A stretch of 64,000 bases of DNA from Euclidia mi (lineage: Eukaryota > Arthropoda > Insecta > Lepidoptera > Erebidae): the NCBI GenBank assembly GCA_944739405.2, contig OX123182.2, positions 40,983,598 through 41,047,597 on the forward strand, in the 5' to 3' direction. A program made the translations under genes and the position numbers. The notes beneath the pieces are model-generated. The model did not search any database. It was not told the origin of the DNA and saw nothing but the letters and a program-made list of their open reading frames with translations. Of the stretch, positions 36,996 through 50,900 are shown in pieces (position 1 is the stretch's first letter; the number at the start of each line of letters is the position of its first letter).

Positions 36996-37192
36996 TTTTT
37001 TTTTAAATCCTGTGTCGCGTGGGACTTTACAAACATACAACTAACGGACACAATGAACACCCAGACTCGAAATAACAATTTGTAAATTACACAAAGTGTT
37101 GTCTCGTGTGGGAATCGAACCCACCACACTCGGCGCAGTGTCTAGCGGCGAGACGGCCGATTAAACCACTACGCCAACCGTGCAGTCAAACT
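36996..37192 (-). mobile_element. SINE family A, near-complete copy with target duplication
   Basis: Flanked by ACTATGTT at 36988-36995 and 37193-37200. On the minus strand the head is GTTGGCGTAGTGGTTTAATC (box A) and GGGTTCGATTCCCACACGAG (box B), followed by CAACACTTTGTGTAATTTAC and an A-tail, seen as the T-run at the left end. Reference copy for the family here. Confidence 0.88.
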
Positions 37193-37410
37193 ACTATGTT
37201 AATTAATCAGAGGACGGATGATTATATTCTTAAATACATTTGAGCATACAAAAATATTATAGACAATTTATACCCAGACATAGAACAAATAATCTTGCTT
37301 ATTATTATTATACAAACATTTGTGCTGGGTACATATGGGTACATAAAACCCATGACGGAGCTGGCTAAGCCCTGCCGCAGCTTAGCAGTCAGGTTCACTA
37401 ACCACTAGAC

Positions 37411-37731
37411 CAGTGTTTCCCAAACATTGTTCTGCCATGGCCCGGTAATTTTCACATTGCCCCTTCGCGACCCATTGAATACTTTTTCTTTTTTTTCTTT
37501 TTTTTTAGCTGGTTCCATTAAGGTTAAATAATACACATTTATTAATAGTAAAAATGATTTTATTAATACAAGGTACTTAATTATAATATTTTGGTATCGC
37601 CTATTTAGTCACCGAACTATACGTCGATCGATAGTAGGTATTATTTTTAAAACAAAGCGGAAATGTTGCGTCCCGGTATTTTATTTTGACGGCCCGGTAC
37701 CGGGTCGCGACCCGGCAAATGGGAAACGCTG
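37411..37731. mobile_element. hAT MITE (321 bp), CAGTGTTTCCC ends
   Basis: Starts CAGTGTTTCCCAAAC and ends with the complement GGGAAACGCTG. Flanked by CACTAGAC (37403-37410) and CACTAGAT (37732-37739), an 8-bp duplication with one change. Subterminal GGCCCGGTAA / CCGGGTCGCGACCCGG. These ends are typical of hAT elements (family knowledge). Confidence 0.88.
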
Positions 37732-37925
37732 CACTAGATCAACAGGCCAGTCAAACGTTGACACAACTATAAAGAATAAAAAAAATCAAATCTGTTTTTG
37801 TTAGTATTAAACTTAGTACAGATCGCCATTGCTAATACGACGAAAGTTGAGAGTTCTATCCACAAAGATCGATCTTGACATTCTTGACACTGATCGTAAA
37901 TATTTTATTAAACGCTTATATATGA

Positions 37926-38132
37926 CTAGAGGACGCCAGCAGTTACGCCTGCATTTTTTTTAAATTTACCTGTTTTGGCCGATCCCGTGGGCATTTCGGG
38001 AAATCCCTTCTTAGTGCACCCTTACGGTCCCTAAGGAACATACATGCCAAATTTCAGCTTCCTGCGCCCAATAGTTTCGCCTGTAGCGTGTCTGTCAGTC
38101 AGTCAGTAACGCAAGGATTTTATATATTAAGA
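37926..38132 (-). mobile_element. Non-autonomous Helitron (207 bp)
   Basis: Same length and ends as the 23617 copy; plus-strand view begins CTAGAGGACGCCAGCAGTTA and ends GGATTTTATATATTAAGA before T. Few differences from the 23617 copy, so relatively recent. Confidence 0.88.
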
Positions 38133-38535
38133 TGTTAAAACCCGATGACGTGGGCTATTACAATATTTTCGTCGTATTCCCAGCACACTTATTAAAGTTA
38201 TTATTATAAATCTGACTAAGTATGCGCACTCTCAAATAGTAAGGTAATCCTATAGCTAAATTATGTTAGATACCTAATAGGTATGACCGTATTTACCTAA
38301 GTGAATGTCTAGTGTTGGATTTTTGATCAATAGGCACACACAAAAGTAAACGTCTGAAAACAACAAAGTCTATTCAATCATTTACAGAGCAAACAGAAAG
38401 ATTGACTGTAGGATATAACCTATGCCGATATTAATCTATTATTAAAAACTTTTTGGTCAATGTCCTAGATATCCCATTTAGTATTTCAACTATTAGTTTC
38501 GGCAGCTTTCAGTTTCAGTACAGTTTTGTAAAGGT

Positions 38536-38735
38536 AGCTACTAGCAGAGTCCGCGCTTAGACCCGCGTTATCTATGGCTTCTTCTCCACACCCGTGCTCC
38601 TAGTGTGATGTTATATAGCCTTCCTTCTTTCTCAGTGAATAGGCTATAATCAATATACAAAAATAATTATTCATTAGATTAGAGCGTTCAACTTAAGAAA
38701 AAACAAACTATTCAGCTTTATACTATTACCTAGTG
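38536..38735 (-). mobile_element. Decayed second-family Helitron
   Basis: Shares CCGCGTTATCTATGGCTTCT, GTGATGTTATATAGCCTTCC, AGAGCGTTCAAC and TCAGCTTTATAC with 35152-35367 in the same order, with losses. Ends are degraded. Confidence 0.65.
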
Positions 38736-40312
38736 TATATATGGATAAAGCACATGGCATAACACTGTTTCTTGTCTGTACGTTTTTGGAATACTCTTAT
38801 AATATGTAGGTAAATCGTATATTTTATATTAGGTACCTAAATTAGATTCAGCGTAAAAGCATCTGTGTTTAATTGGTCAGTTGTGCATAAGTGGTTGGCG
38901 AAAGCGCAGGTGTGGTGGTCGGGCTGTATTTAAAGAGGGTTCCGTCCGGCAGGATAGCCACCTTTCATAATACGTATTACCGGCCGGTCTCATAATTTGT
39001 ACAAATCGATTTAGATCGGGCGGCACGTTTGTTCCATGATTTAGTAGTACAGACAAATTGGGGCTTCCACATCGATCGTCCGATACGAGGATACACTTCG
39101 TAAGCACACGTAATGTGGATGTTGAAGCGGTTACCAATTACAACGACTTGAAAGTAAACGATCCGTAATTTCGTTCATTCAATCTGGCTCACTCAATTAT
39201 TAAAGTCATCGTTAAAAATGCACCCGTCTCGGACACAGCTACAGTTCATAGTTTTAACAGTTTTAACATAATAGCATCTGAATCGTTTTGTATTATTTTT
39301 TTTGTTGCATTGTGTGCTTTGAACCATATCCATGAATGTAAAATTAACAAAAATAATTTCATATTGAGTTGTTAACTGTTTAAAATCTCATCGTCGCTAA
39401 ACCTGTGAGAGTGCACAGAGAATTTTAATTATTTCGTCCAGTGAAGGGCAAAAGTATTCTTAAGCGATTTAAACTCATTATGAGGATCAGACTGATAATC
39501 TCTCAATTGAGCCATTGTTTTATGGTTAGTAACGTTACTTAAGGTTGGTCTGAAATTGCAAGGTCAGGTCGATATCACAAAAATATCCATTAGTTATAGG
39601 TATGCAGTGACCGCCCGACATTTAGATGCAGCATAATGTTTGACGCGACCTTACGTTGGCGCCACTGAGGTCGTTCAATGATTCTGTCATCAACAATAAC
39701 AAATGAATCAGTTGTCTGGTTCAGTTTCAAGGACCTGAATCAGGTTTTCCTAGAAGTCCTTACTATGTTTCTTCGTATCCGAAATCAGAGCACCGCTTAC
39801 AAATTCCATTGAATCATAATCTGCTAAAGAATGATACACATTGACTAACTCTAGATAGGTAGGTGAAGATGCTTTGGCGCGCGGTGGACACACCGTCCGT
39901 GATTCACTTGTAGAATGAGATGAATCACATATTACAGTGTTCCCGCGTTGTAAAACATATGAGTCAAAGTGCACGTTGTCTAACGTTATACAACATATGT
40001 ATTTATACGCGAGGCAAAGACCGGCCTTGTAAACATCGCTGAAATATTTACTAGGATGTGTTGTAAGGAATTTCGCTACGGAATAGTCGAATGCTCAAGT
40101 CGGTCAATGGGTTAGCGTGCGATGCGTGCCTTACAGGGATAAGTTGTGCGAAAACTGACTTATAAACACTGATATTTCCATCGATTAGGTACAACTGATA
40201 AGATGTGTTTGTATAAACAGCTTAGTTATGATATACGCTTGTCACTTCTTATAATTTTATCGATTCCCTATCTTTAAATTACAGGTTATTTATTTAAGTA
40301 GGTACTTTTGTT
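38736..40312. other. Gene-free stretch
   Basis: No gene is supported. 38870-39240 and 39600-40180 are non-repetitive and base-balanced and contain the longest open frames here (86 and 74 codons), none of which match a known family. Possible regulatory DNA. Confidence 0.4.
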
Positions 40313-40521
40313 AATGAGCCTCGCCGCCTCGCCGACACTGCACCGTGTGTTGTGGGTTCGATTCCCACACGAGACAACACTGTGTGATCCATACATTGTT
40401 GTTTCGAGTCTGGGTGTTCATTGTGTCCGTTGGTAATATGTTTGTAAAGTCCCCCGCGAGGAATAAATTTTATTCCTAGTGCGGGAGATGTCTTTAAAAA
40501 AAAAGAAAAAAAAAGAAAAAA
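40313..40521 (+). mobile_element. SINE family A copy with A-rich tail
   Basis: Contains box B-like GTGGGTTCGATTCCCACACG, CAACACTGTGTGATCCATAC, GTTTCGAGTCTGGGTGTTCA, and ends in an AAAAGAAAA-type tail at about 40495-40521. The head (TCGCCGCCTCGCCGACACTG) is shortened. Confidence 0.8.
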
Positions 40522-40734
40522 TTGGCAAGTACGTATCGCACATCGGGCGCAGTAACTTTCTTTGGTACCTTACTTTATCTTTTAATGAGGGGGTGCAGCA
40601 TATTTTTTCATGTTATCTAATAATGGCGTAGAAAGGCGAGAGTCTTGCTCTCCTTAGCAACAATACATACAGGTAGCTGGCGCTTGAACAGAATAGCTAG
40701 TCAATACAATCATACATAAACACATACATACATA

Positions 40735-40850
40735 GACTCACGCCCCTATTTCCCGGAGGGGTAGGCAAACACTACGGAACGCAATTTACAACGATCCTGA
40801 CATATCTCTCTTGCTTCATTTACTGCCATCAGATTCTTCGATGCAATCAT
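40735..40850 (-). mobile_element. SINE family D fragment
   Basis: ACGCCCCTATTTCCCGGAGG, GGGTAGGCAAACACTACGGA and ATATCTCTCTTGCTTCATTT match the same order of words at 57975-58060. Common lepidopteran repeat in antisense orientation. Confidence 0.6.
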
Positions 40851-41329
40851 GTTTATATATTTCAAGAATTAGAACATTTCCATAATTACCATTTTCGGTT
40901 TAATTATCTCAGCTTTCCCAATACACTTCTGATTATATTTTGTCGGGTTTGACAGTTTTACCAATTTCCCACAATCTTCACGATTGTCAAAACTCAATAC
41001 CTAACTTGATAGGAATAGACACAATTTGTTCTCACTGTAAATATAAATAATAAAATATAGACCGACTTTGATAAAAAAGGCGTAGACGTATAAAACTTCA
41101 CCTATCTAGACACCCTAATCTGCAACGACGCACGACAAAACCAAATAAAGAGACACATTGCTATGGCAAAAGATGTATTGGCTCGGCTAAATTGTCTATA
41201 GAAAAACAGAGGTATTAGTGGCCTTACCAATCGTCCCAAAATGTGCCCAGTTCGAGCTTGTTAAGAGCTCTGATTACCCCACAGGATTTTCCCAATATTT
41301 TTGTATGGCCTGAAAACACATGAACCATC

Positions 41330-41620
41330 AAAGCAAGACAGGGACAGTTCATTGAAGCATGTGAAATGTGGTGCTGTAGGAGGATGCTAAGAATCCCTTT
41401 GACTAATAAACGCACAAATGAATCAGTCCTATCTCAGCTGATAATTAAAGACCGTCGTTAGACAACATGCTATCCGTCTATACTCATCTACACTAGACAC
41501 ATATTGAGACGCGGCGACGGCAACCTTCAAAAGCTTATCATTTGATTGTTGGGGACAGATGGGACAGACTCAGTTGCTCACGAATTAGAAGGCTTGACGA
41601 ACTAGACAGTCTAGACGCAC
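41330..41620 (+). mobile_element. LINE fragment, C-terminal end of reverse transcriptase ORF
   Basis: The plus strand reads, with frame changes, EACEMWCCRRMLRIPLTNKR, then ...HILRRGDGNLQKLII and RIRRLDELDSL. The pattern FEMWCYRRMLRI...HxxRRGDxxLEKLI is the usual LINE tail in lepidopteran genomes. Many stops; dead. Confidence 0.7.
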
Positions 41621-42479
41621 CAAATTTCTACATGCCAACATTGCAACTGCAAGGAGTTGATGAGACAGTTTGTCCGTTTTACTTACATCTAACCATGATC
41701 ACGATTATAGAATATCGAACTCATAGAGGAGCGACCAGAGAGGAACAGGGCTTCAGTTGTGATAGCCATAGCTCGTTGGACTGGTGTCACCGCGGTCATT
41801 ATTTTCAGGTGACACATTATCCGATCAGTGTTAGTCAAAATGCTGCGACGAGTGTATTTGGTGCATGCTGGAATGTTGTTGATTGAAAGTTGTGTTACAC
41901 AATGCCAATTTTTCGTATCTTTTGCTTTCAATATAATATCTACATGCTTTACCCAAAATGATCAATAGTTCAACAAATTTTCAGTTTTCTTTTACCGTTT
42001 CTATTTCAGAAATTGAATTCATGATTTAAGATTTTATCTGTCCACGGTTTAAGCAGCAGACTACTGATATTTTCATCAGTAGTAAATGAACACCCACAGA
42101 AAGTAATGTATGTAATATTATCGAGTAGGTAAAACAAATTCCTAATTAACCTAGCCATTTGTTTAAATATTCGTCACGCTGATTTCTAACTGGGACAGTT
42201 TTATTGTTGAGAATGTTGTTTTCATTTAAACACATTCATAGTTTTGTCAAGTATTTTTTAAGAAAATAATAAAAGAAATAAGTATTTGTTGACAGAATTC
42301 AAATATGTAGATATTATCCAAAGTAAAAGCCGTATTTCAAGGGTATCGCGGAGTCGTAACGGCTGCTAAATTAATAAAACGGTATCTAATTTTGAAAGAA
42401 TGTGGAGACCTTATAGCGGTGTGTATTTATAAATAAAGTAGTGTTTTTATTTCTTCTAAAAGTGATCTTTAAAATCCCG

Positions 42480-42690
42480 GGATCCTGAGATAAGTGGGTA
42501 TGTCCATGTGATGCCACGACTGTCGAATCCCGCGGAATGGCACTACCTATTCCGACCACTAGTAATAAGTGCGGGCAATAAAATGTATATTTTAGAATTT
42601 CTAAGGGTAACTACCACAGAACAGTTAAAAGTTATCTATGGTAACTACAATACTCGATATTGTACATGGCCTGACACGCACTTGACCAAT
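42480..42690 (+). repeat. Decayed GGGTT...GGCCGGTTT-type repeat
   Basis: AAGGGTAACTACCACAGAAC, GGTAACTACAATACTCG and ACATGGCCTGACACGCACTT correspond to the 3' end of the element nested at 12437-13300 (there GGCCCGACACGCACTAGGCC). Low identity. Confidence 0.45.
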
Positions 42691-44903
42691 TTTGTAACTA
42701 GTAATATAACTAAGTAATATTATAATTAATAGAGGTCGAGTATATGCGTGACCTGCCCTAGAAGTGCCCAATCATTTTATCGCCGCAATATTTATTCCCA
42801 TTTAGGATTCTAGGCAGGGCGTTAGAGGCATTAGCCTAGTTTGCCGACACTTGAAAAATATACGCGTCACCCATAGCTCTATGGTTTGCTTTATTCACAT
42901 CATCGATTAAGCACTTCAAGCTTAACCTCTAGGTATAGTCGGTTACTAGTCTCGTATGTATATTGAGAATCAGGAAAATAAACTTACCTACTCCGTAGAA
43001 TTTTCATAAAATAGGTATTACTTTATGTAGGGCATAAATTATAAACATCAAAGAAAATTCGTTTTAATTATTGCAATTTTTTATATCATCATTATCATCC
43101 TAGCGTTGTCCCGGTAACGATCCAAGGCCTTCGACCTTGGAGCCTGGGGTCCGCAAAATGTTTTCATAAAGATATAAATTACTAGCGACGTATGTTACGT
43201 ACGTTATGCATGTATTATACATATAAACCTTCCTCTTGAATCATTCTATCTATAAAAAAACAGCATTGAAATCCGTTGCGTAGTTTTAAAGATTTAAGCA
43301 TAGGTACATAGGGACAGACAGACTTTGTTTTATACTATGTATTGATTAAACTAGGTTACAGTTAGCTATCGGTTAACTTTAATGTGTCATTCGACACCTA
43401 GAAACAACTAGCGTAAGTATTTAGGTGTAATTATGTAAAATTTGGCAATAATTAACAAGATATTTTTTGCATTAATTGAAAGAAGTACAGCTTAATCTTT
43501 TACGGAACCTTATTTTACAATCAGACAAATTGATTGATTTGATAACTTTCACCTCTAAAAGGGATGTATGAATAACATCCCGAGGGTACCATCAAGGAGC
43601 AACGTTCTCGACACGCAAGCGGTCAAAATCCTGGCACGATATGAATATGAGTGGTCATAACGCCATCGTTCTGTTTTCCGAAAACAAAATTTGCATTTGA
43701 AATTGGAACGCGAATGGCACGAGCGCCTCCGGCGGCGCGCTACCGACCGCACAATGCACGCGCTCACGCTGATTTTTTGCAATTTTCATAATTCCACATT
43801 ACCTTCATTTAGGTAGTTAATTTAGTTCTTTATGGTAAAAAAGCAGCTAGAGCTGCATGCAACGTTACAATCAAAGGAAATGGGCATTTATTCGGAAACG
43901 TTTCGTACCGTTGCTTAAGTACCTAAAGCTTCGCAACCTTTAAAATGCCCTTATTAAAATTTATGATAATACGTTTGCTTTATCGTTCTTAATTTTTATG
44001 AAAAAATGATTGATAACAATGAGACACGACACAATCCATTTAGCTGACGTATTGCCTAAGGGTAGGTCACCAGTAGTCCCAGCCTGTAACGTGAAATCGG
44101 TAAGGGCGTGTTGTCGAAGCTTGCGTGTGGTCGCTCGGAGCAATGCCATGTCAACGCCTACCGAATGTTTGTCGTATTTACGTGATATTTATTCAATGGC
44201 AATATAAAAACACTAATGACCACTTGGGACTTGTGCCTGTCGATCAATAGAGTCTATGGCTGCCATGCGTAGGTACAATTCATTATACTCATTTAATTAT
44301 AGGTTCTGTCAAACTGTATGCTAGGTCTGGAGTTGGCGTCGGGTCGCGGACAAATTAGATAATGCCCATTTTAATGCTTGACGAAATTTTATGAGTTTGC
44401 ATATTTATGTGGTTTAAATTGGTTCTTTTTGTCTCCCAGTATTCAATGTCACATATAGATTTAACTAAATTGAAGGTAGTTATAAGGGGGTTTAAGGTTT
44501 TTAAAGTAGTTTGGATACGGATGCTTTTCAAATTACAAATAGGTAAAGTATTTGAAGTTATTTTGTAACTTATCAGAATTAACAATGAATTTTAGATAGG
44601 TACAATTTTTGGCTTGTTTGTCTGCGACTGAATAGATTTTAGACTGTTGTTCTGTAGACTTCGTGCTATCTATTAGGGAAATTTATTGTTAATCGAAGGA
44701 AACCATTCGTAGAAACTGGAAACATCAATGTTATGAATTACGCTGAAATAAAAGTCAAAGCATGTCATTTACAAGATCATGCAACATTTTGATATTTATA
44801 TTATTAACATAACAGCCTTTTGCAGGCCACTGCTGGACGTAAGCCTCTCATAATTTGTTAAAATAGGTTGTGAGCCAATAGAGAATAGAGAGTAGCAGTA
44901 GCA
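42691..44903. other. Gene-free stretch
   Basis: No gene is supported. A short LINE/SINE relic is at 43090-43155 and a Helitron-like relic with CATTGAAATCCGTTGCGTAG at about 43185-43350. 43560-43780 and 44010-44170 are base-balanced unique blocks. Confidence 0.4.
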
Positions 44904-44990
44904 TAATGCTCCTGCTACACCTGCGTTAGCGTTAATGCCAATGGCTAACTACGCGTTAGTTAACGCGTAGTAGATGTAGCAGGAGGATTA
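44904..44990. repeat. Imperfect stem-loop
   Basis: TAATGCTCCTGCTACACCTG pairs with the complement of CAGATGTAGCAGGAGGATTA-like sequence ending at 44990; inner GCGTTAGCGTTAA and TTAACGCG also pair. Possibly a MITE relic. Confidence 0.5.
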
Positions 44991-47900
44991 CAGAAACAAT
45001 GGTAAAAATCATATGTAAGTCGCTGCCTGTCCCGAGGCACAGGAGGAGTAAAGGGAGCTATATGATGACGGCCGGACACCAATGAGCTTTCGCTGCTCTC
45101 ACGTACCGAAAGGAACGCAAGAATATAAAAATTATACTTCTATTTACCTACGTATTTTACGTCGATGTTCTGTGGATATTACTTCCCTGGTTGTGCTAGC
45201 TCATGAATTCTGAAAACTACATGGCTTACCTTGCCAAGATTGATACATTTAGTTTAATCCTCGTAAATAGATCAGCAGCAAAATTGCTCTATAATTGCGC
45301 CACAAAGTGCACATTTAGTGCTAAACAAGTGCGGAGGAGTACAATTTTGACGCGTTCGAGTGTCGATAGTGGCTAGCCGAGAGCCGAGTATGTGTAACGA
45401 GGCAATTTGTATCAATGCGCAGATCAGCGGTCATCAGAAATTTCAAAGCCGCCGCCGCACCTGCTTATCCGTAAATATAGCTTAATAGCGCCTCCATTCA
45501 TACACGAGTCACCTTACTTAGAACCCTAACACCTGCGACTTAAAGTTTATTTTTGACATGGAAAATCGTTTTTGAAACGTTACGGAATAAAGTTTATAAT
45601 TTTCAGCGGCCAACCGCGGAATGTGAAGCGCGCGCGGCGGTTACAGCGCAGCTTAAGAAAACTATTTTTTTATGAAAGTTATGCAACATAGGCTATTACA
45701 ATGAACGTACTGGACAATGTTTATACATAATATATGTTTTTCATATAGCAAACTTTGGCTTTTTAAACCAACTTGTAGATGGCGATGTTTTCACAGAAAC
45801 TCAAGTAGGTACTAACAACATATCAACTCAACATATCAGTTAAGTACTTAGGCCACCGTCTAATTAGTTAATTTTAACAACTTACCTACTTAGCTTTTCG
45901 TTTCATAATGTTCTTTTCGTATATTAAAACATTAATTTAAATAAAGAAACTGTGTCCGTGTGATAGCATAATAAATTTTCTTTCTTTTAACAAAGCTAAC
46001 ATATATTTAGCAATTATACAAAAATAAAAGACGCACTGTTGGTAGGCGCATAAAGAAAGTAAAAATAGGCGTATATTTAATATAAGATTTGTCAATGATG
46101 CGACGCGACAGCGGAGATATTACTTATTTTATTATTAAAAATGAAGTGATATATGTGTACACAAGCGTAGATTTATCTAATACTGTAGCTTAGTCAGCAA
46201 TGGGGCATCCATAACAGAGAATTGTTAGTGGTCACAATAGAAAAGACGCGACCGTTTACATTAACCATTGACAACTGGATGATTGGATGCTTTCAATAGA
46301 CAATGACATGTGTCTTCGTGTATTCATAAACACGATTGTTACCCAAAGATTTTTGGTTTTTTAGTTTAATGTTGATAATGAATAAATCATGCCTCTTGCG
46401 TTCGTTGTGAACCTTGTTTTGATATCGAAATAATATTAGTACGTAGGTCCTTCTCAGATAAAAAAAATATTTACCCACAGGTAATTAAGTATTAGACTGC
46501 AGAATAATCTGCAAACTATATACATTTATCAGTTCTATAATCTAGACACTGAATGTAGGTAAAATTTAACTATTTATTTTGTTGACAATTCTTCTATTTA
46601 CACCTATACGAAAATTATTAATTCTCAACACTATTCGTATTAAACCGCGTAAAATGAGAAACAGTAGTTGGAGTACATTTATAAGTCTCTTATGAATTAA
46701 AATCCATAGAATTATTTCAACCTAAACGAATAGATGGAAATAATTCTTAATCTGATAATTATTCATCATTCCTTTTATCGTACAATTTGCATTAGACTAC
46801 ACGAGGGTTGCCAATAGCTGCGTGTTTTAAAAATGTACTTCATTTGTCATAAAAGCAATTTGGGCATAAATAAAATGGAAAGTGATACAACAAAAGAGGT
46901 TTTTATTCTGTCAGATATACGTTAGATGGTATCGCGTAGTCTTGGGTAAAAATAACCAGCAACAAAGCGTCTTTTATCAAGAATATTGTTTAAAAATGTG
47001 TCATCAAATTTGGTTTAGGCTGTGAACATGGTGTTTATATGCGCTTACACTCAGCGGATATAGAAAAATTGAGTCACTTCTGATGAAATTAATTTAATGT
47101 TGAATTACACGTAATCTGTATAACCGTTTAATTTTATAAAATGTTTTTTTTATGGTTACCAAACAGTTATATTATTTCTGCAAACATATGCGCTATGTAA
47201 TGATACAATAAGCAAGAGGGCTGACAAAGCGTATTTATACCATAAATAAGTTAATTTCATGCGATTAAGATCCGCTAAATTAGATTGTATGAAAGCGTAT
47301 TTAATATTATCATGATTCATATCTGTAAACACAATAATATAAATTGATAGAGCCAAGATCTATTTAAAATCTCAAACTTGCTTTATTTGATTTTTTGGAA
47401 CGTCTCCGAGACGTTTATTCAAAGTCTGTCTAGTAGTAGTCTAATTCAATACAAGAAAACTAATTTCTTTTATTTATGTAATGTACAACTATTGATTGAG
47501 CTTAAACATTCAATCAAAAGGGCGCGTGCCGAGGCCGTACCTCTAGCTGATTTACGTTTCAGCCGAATCGCTAGAGTCACGCCAAGCGAGTCACAGCCTT
47601 AGAAATAGGTTTCTCTATGCAAATGTGTATCTCGTGCCCGCGACAGGTGACGTGCGGCACCCTTAATTGTTTTTTGTAATAATATTCAAATATTATGACG
47701 TTTTTTCTTTTGGTTTTTGTGTTAGACTCTGGCGCGGGTCGCGTACCAGGTGGTCCATAAAAAAAGTTTCTTTCGCCGCAACAGCCGTTACTGCTTAGGC
47801 AGACAGTTGTTATTACATGCTGAAATTATTTCACCTTATAAAAAGCTTAATATAAAGAAAATTATAATATATCTGACAAAATATTTTGATAAAATGTTTG

Positions 47901-50900
47901 CTAGATGAAACTTACGGTGTAACTAAAAATGTAGAGACGATTATATTAATTTAAACCCAAAACATTCGATAGCAATATTCTAAGTAAAAAATACATCTAT
48001 TTTGGCTTATGTAAAACGGATCATGTTTTTATGTAATGTCTACGGTTATTGACTTTATTGCTTTTGTAGAAAAACTTTAATTACGCAGAGTTCTATTTTG
48101 TTTATATTTTGATTAAATTGGGAACAAGTCAACCAGCCTGAAAACCAACAAAGGGAAATTTTCACATAGGCAACAGTCCAGTACATAAATAGCTGTGACA
48201 TTATCTTGCGACATCTGTTATGCATACGTATTCGTCAATTAGACCGCGATAGCATACATGTCGTGCAAGTCCTACAAGTGTCCTGTGCGTACTAACGTGT
48301 AATTAGCGCTGGACAGTAGACACGTCAATAAACACATTGCGTTTAGAAAGCGGCGCACACCCATGACATGTCAAACTATGAGCTGAACACCTGCATATGT
48401 ACTGCTGCATATGTTTGCTCTTTGGATACCTATTTATAAAGCTGAAGAGTTTGCTTGAATATACCGTAGACATAGAGACATTGACTTGGCGATACCTTCA
48501 CAAATACCTGATGCAGTTGACAACAGAATTGTCAAAGAAAATTACATTTAGCTGTGAACTCTAGGAGCGTAGTGAAAAGAAGAACAATATTTAGCCAGTG
48601 AAATGGATTGGCGAGTGGAACTGCGAGGCACAGCTGGTACACCGATATGTAAAGGTCACGCTAAATAGTAGTACTTATATATAGTACCTATATACTATAT
48701 TAATCTGTCAATAGGTTAATTTGTATTGAGTCTATTTAATTACGAGCTTAAATACAGGCGAGAACATATTTTTTTAAATATCTCATAGCATGTCTTTGTC
48801 AATGGAATCAAGATGTTATTAGAACATTTTACTAGTTCCTATAATTTTGGTAAAAGTTCAGTAACACAAATACTTTACTTTTTGTAGAGTAAGCTCACGA
48901 AAATGTTAGACAAAATTTCAAGTGTACTGAATTACTACTTAATCTAGTTTCGGATTTATGTTAAGGAGGATCTAGGTCTTTAGAACTAAACCTATCAGAA
49001 TCGTAATGCTGTTCTTAACACTCTTTATCATCACACAATGTTGTATTCAGTATATTTTTATGAATATTAATTATTAAGACAACATAAGAAAGCCATTTCC
49101 ACATAACTCAAGAAATCAGAAAGCATAACTAAACTATGAACGGAAGCGGAGCGTTAATTTATTCAAATCTGTTTGATTAGGAGTCCATTATACTTAGTAC
49201 GGATTGTTATATAAGTTTATGAACAGTTAAAAGGCTTTCGGTGGTTTGGCGTGTGCGCTTAGCGTGCAACCCTCTGCGTCCGCGCACCTGCTGTACAATT
49301 ATCCGGTCATTAGTCGGCACGGAACCCGCGAGACCCCAAATTACTGTGTAACTCTCGAAGCTTTACAAAAGACATGCTTTGTGGGCAGAACAGGGGTAAT
49401 AGCCAGCTCGTTGTTGATTTACAATTTTACTGGTTTCATAATTTTGAAAAAAAAAGAAAATGATCGAATTTCTGCAATTTCTTTTTACAATCATCATATT
49501 CATCCTTGTGTAATATTTCGATGTACAATTTATTTTCAAACTAGAACGTTCAACACGTAATCATCCACCTGGCGTGCTGTGCATAATGTGGCAACATCAA
49601 CATAATTTATTATGCGCGATACATTTTATTGAATATTAAGTTTCATATAGAAGTTGGATAAGTCTTCAAGAATTTTCAAAGCATAAATATAAAAGTCATG
49701 GGCCGTGATCGGCTAATGAATTAATTGTCTGTGTACCCGCAAATACTCGGTAAGTAAATGATCCGTTAAATTGAAGATCGTGATGTAGATACTAAATACT
49801 TATCTACTTACCTCCGTCTTCCTCTATATTTATAAGTTGCTTTTTCTGTCTCGACTACGGTTTTTTATTGTAAATAGTAGTAAGAACAGATAACTGGATT
49901 GCAATAGGTAGATTAGAATTTCTGTAACGGCTTTCGGCACAGTTATTTATAAACAACTTTTAATAAACAATTCGTATCTATGACTTAATCAGAGAATTAT
50001 GCACTTTTTTGAAAAAATAAATGCAGTTCACAGATGCGAACTGCATTCTTAGCCTTTCCGACGTATCCACTTAACGTAACAGTACTAAATTATAATAGTA
50101 CCTATATGTAACTGACGGGCAAGCATATCTGAACCAGGATAACGATTGGGCCACTGATAGGAGTTTCAAAATATTTTTTTATTGTCATCCATACTTTTAT
50201 GCGTTTTTAAGTTTATTCGATCTCGCTTGTTTTCCGTGCTCTCCAAGTCCCTCTCCACTATCATTATCACACTGCCATGCCTCTACGCTATGGGATGTTT
50301 TAATTCTTTAGTGCGTTAGTGCCCAAACCTCGGTACATCTTGTTTTCCGACATAACTTACGGCCATTTTCAATATTCGATCCATACATGGATTTTGAGAT
50401 TCGAGATTCGTGTTTGACATAATTATTTTGTATGGAGCTTATGTCAAAAACTAATCTAAAATCTACAGATCTATCTATAGATCGAATATTGAATTCCGTA
50501 GTTAGACGGCAACATCTTTTCAAGGGCTGTACATCATTGAGGGTTCGCCTGTAAATTTATTCTGCCCTTCATTTAGTGTCCATGGTAGAGTACCACGGAA
50601 ATATTCAACCCACCGCTGCACCGTGCTGCAACTACGACAGAGCCCGAACTGATAACTGCCTATTACATTTGGTGAGATTGGTTCAAGTTCGTTTAGCAGC
50701 ACTGCGGCACACGATAACACGAAATATGCTTTGGGAGAAGAGCAAATCCTGGTTCTTTGAGTAAAACTTCGGCATCTTCACCTCATTTTCTGGGTAGGAA
50801 AACCTATTCACCTAACTGCCTATATTGATTGAAGTTTGTTCATAAACGGGTGCTGATAGCGTTTTGAAGTGAGAAAATCTGAAATGCCGGCACCTTACTT

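Larger units (their letters stand above)
36960..37760 (-). mobile_element. SINE family C copy carrying two nested insertions
   Basis: The body AAACTGAGCAGAGCTTGTAC at the left end is also found at 58391 (AAACTAAGCAGAGCTTGTAC). The head side includes GCTTAGCAGTCAGGTTCACT and AACCACTAGA...CAACAGGCCAG at the right. Interrupted by a family A SINE (36996-37192) and a hAT MITE (37411-37731). Confidence 0.7.

Noticed and set aside
41689..41931. 80-codon minus-strand frame
   Set aside because: Adjacent to a dead LINE fragment and overlapped by another frame on the plus strand; no recognisable domain.
49246..49560. 104-codon plus-strand frame
   Set aside because: Its second half is AT-rich with K-runs, and no family motif or splice signal supports it.
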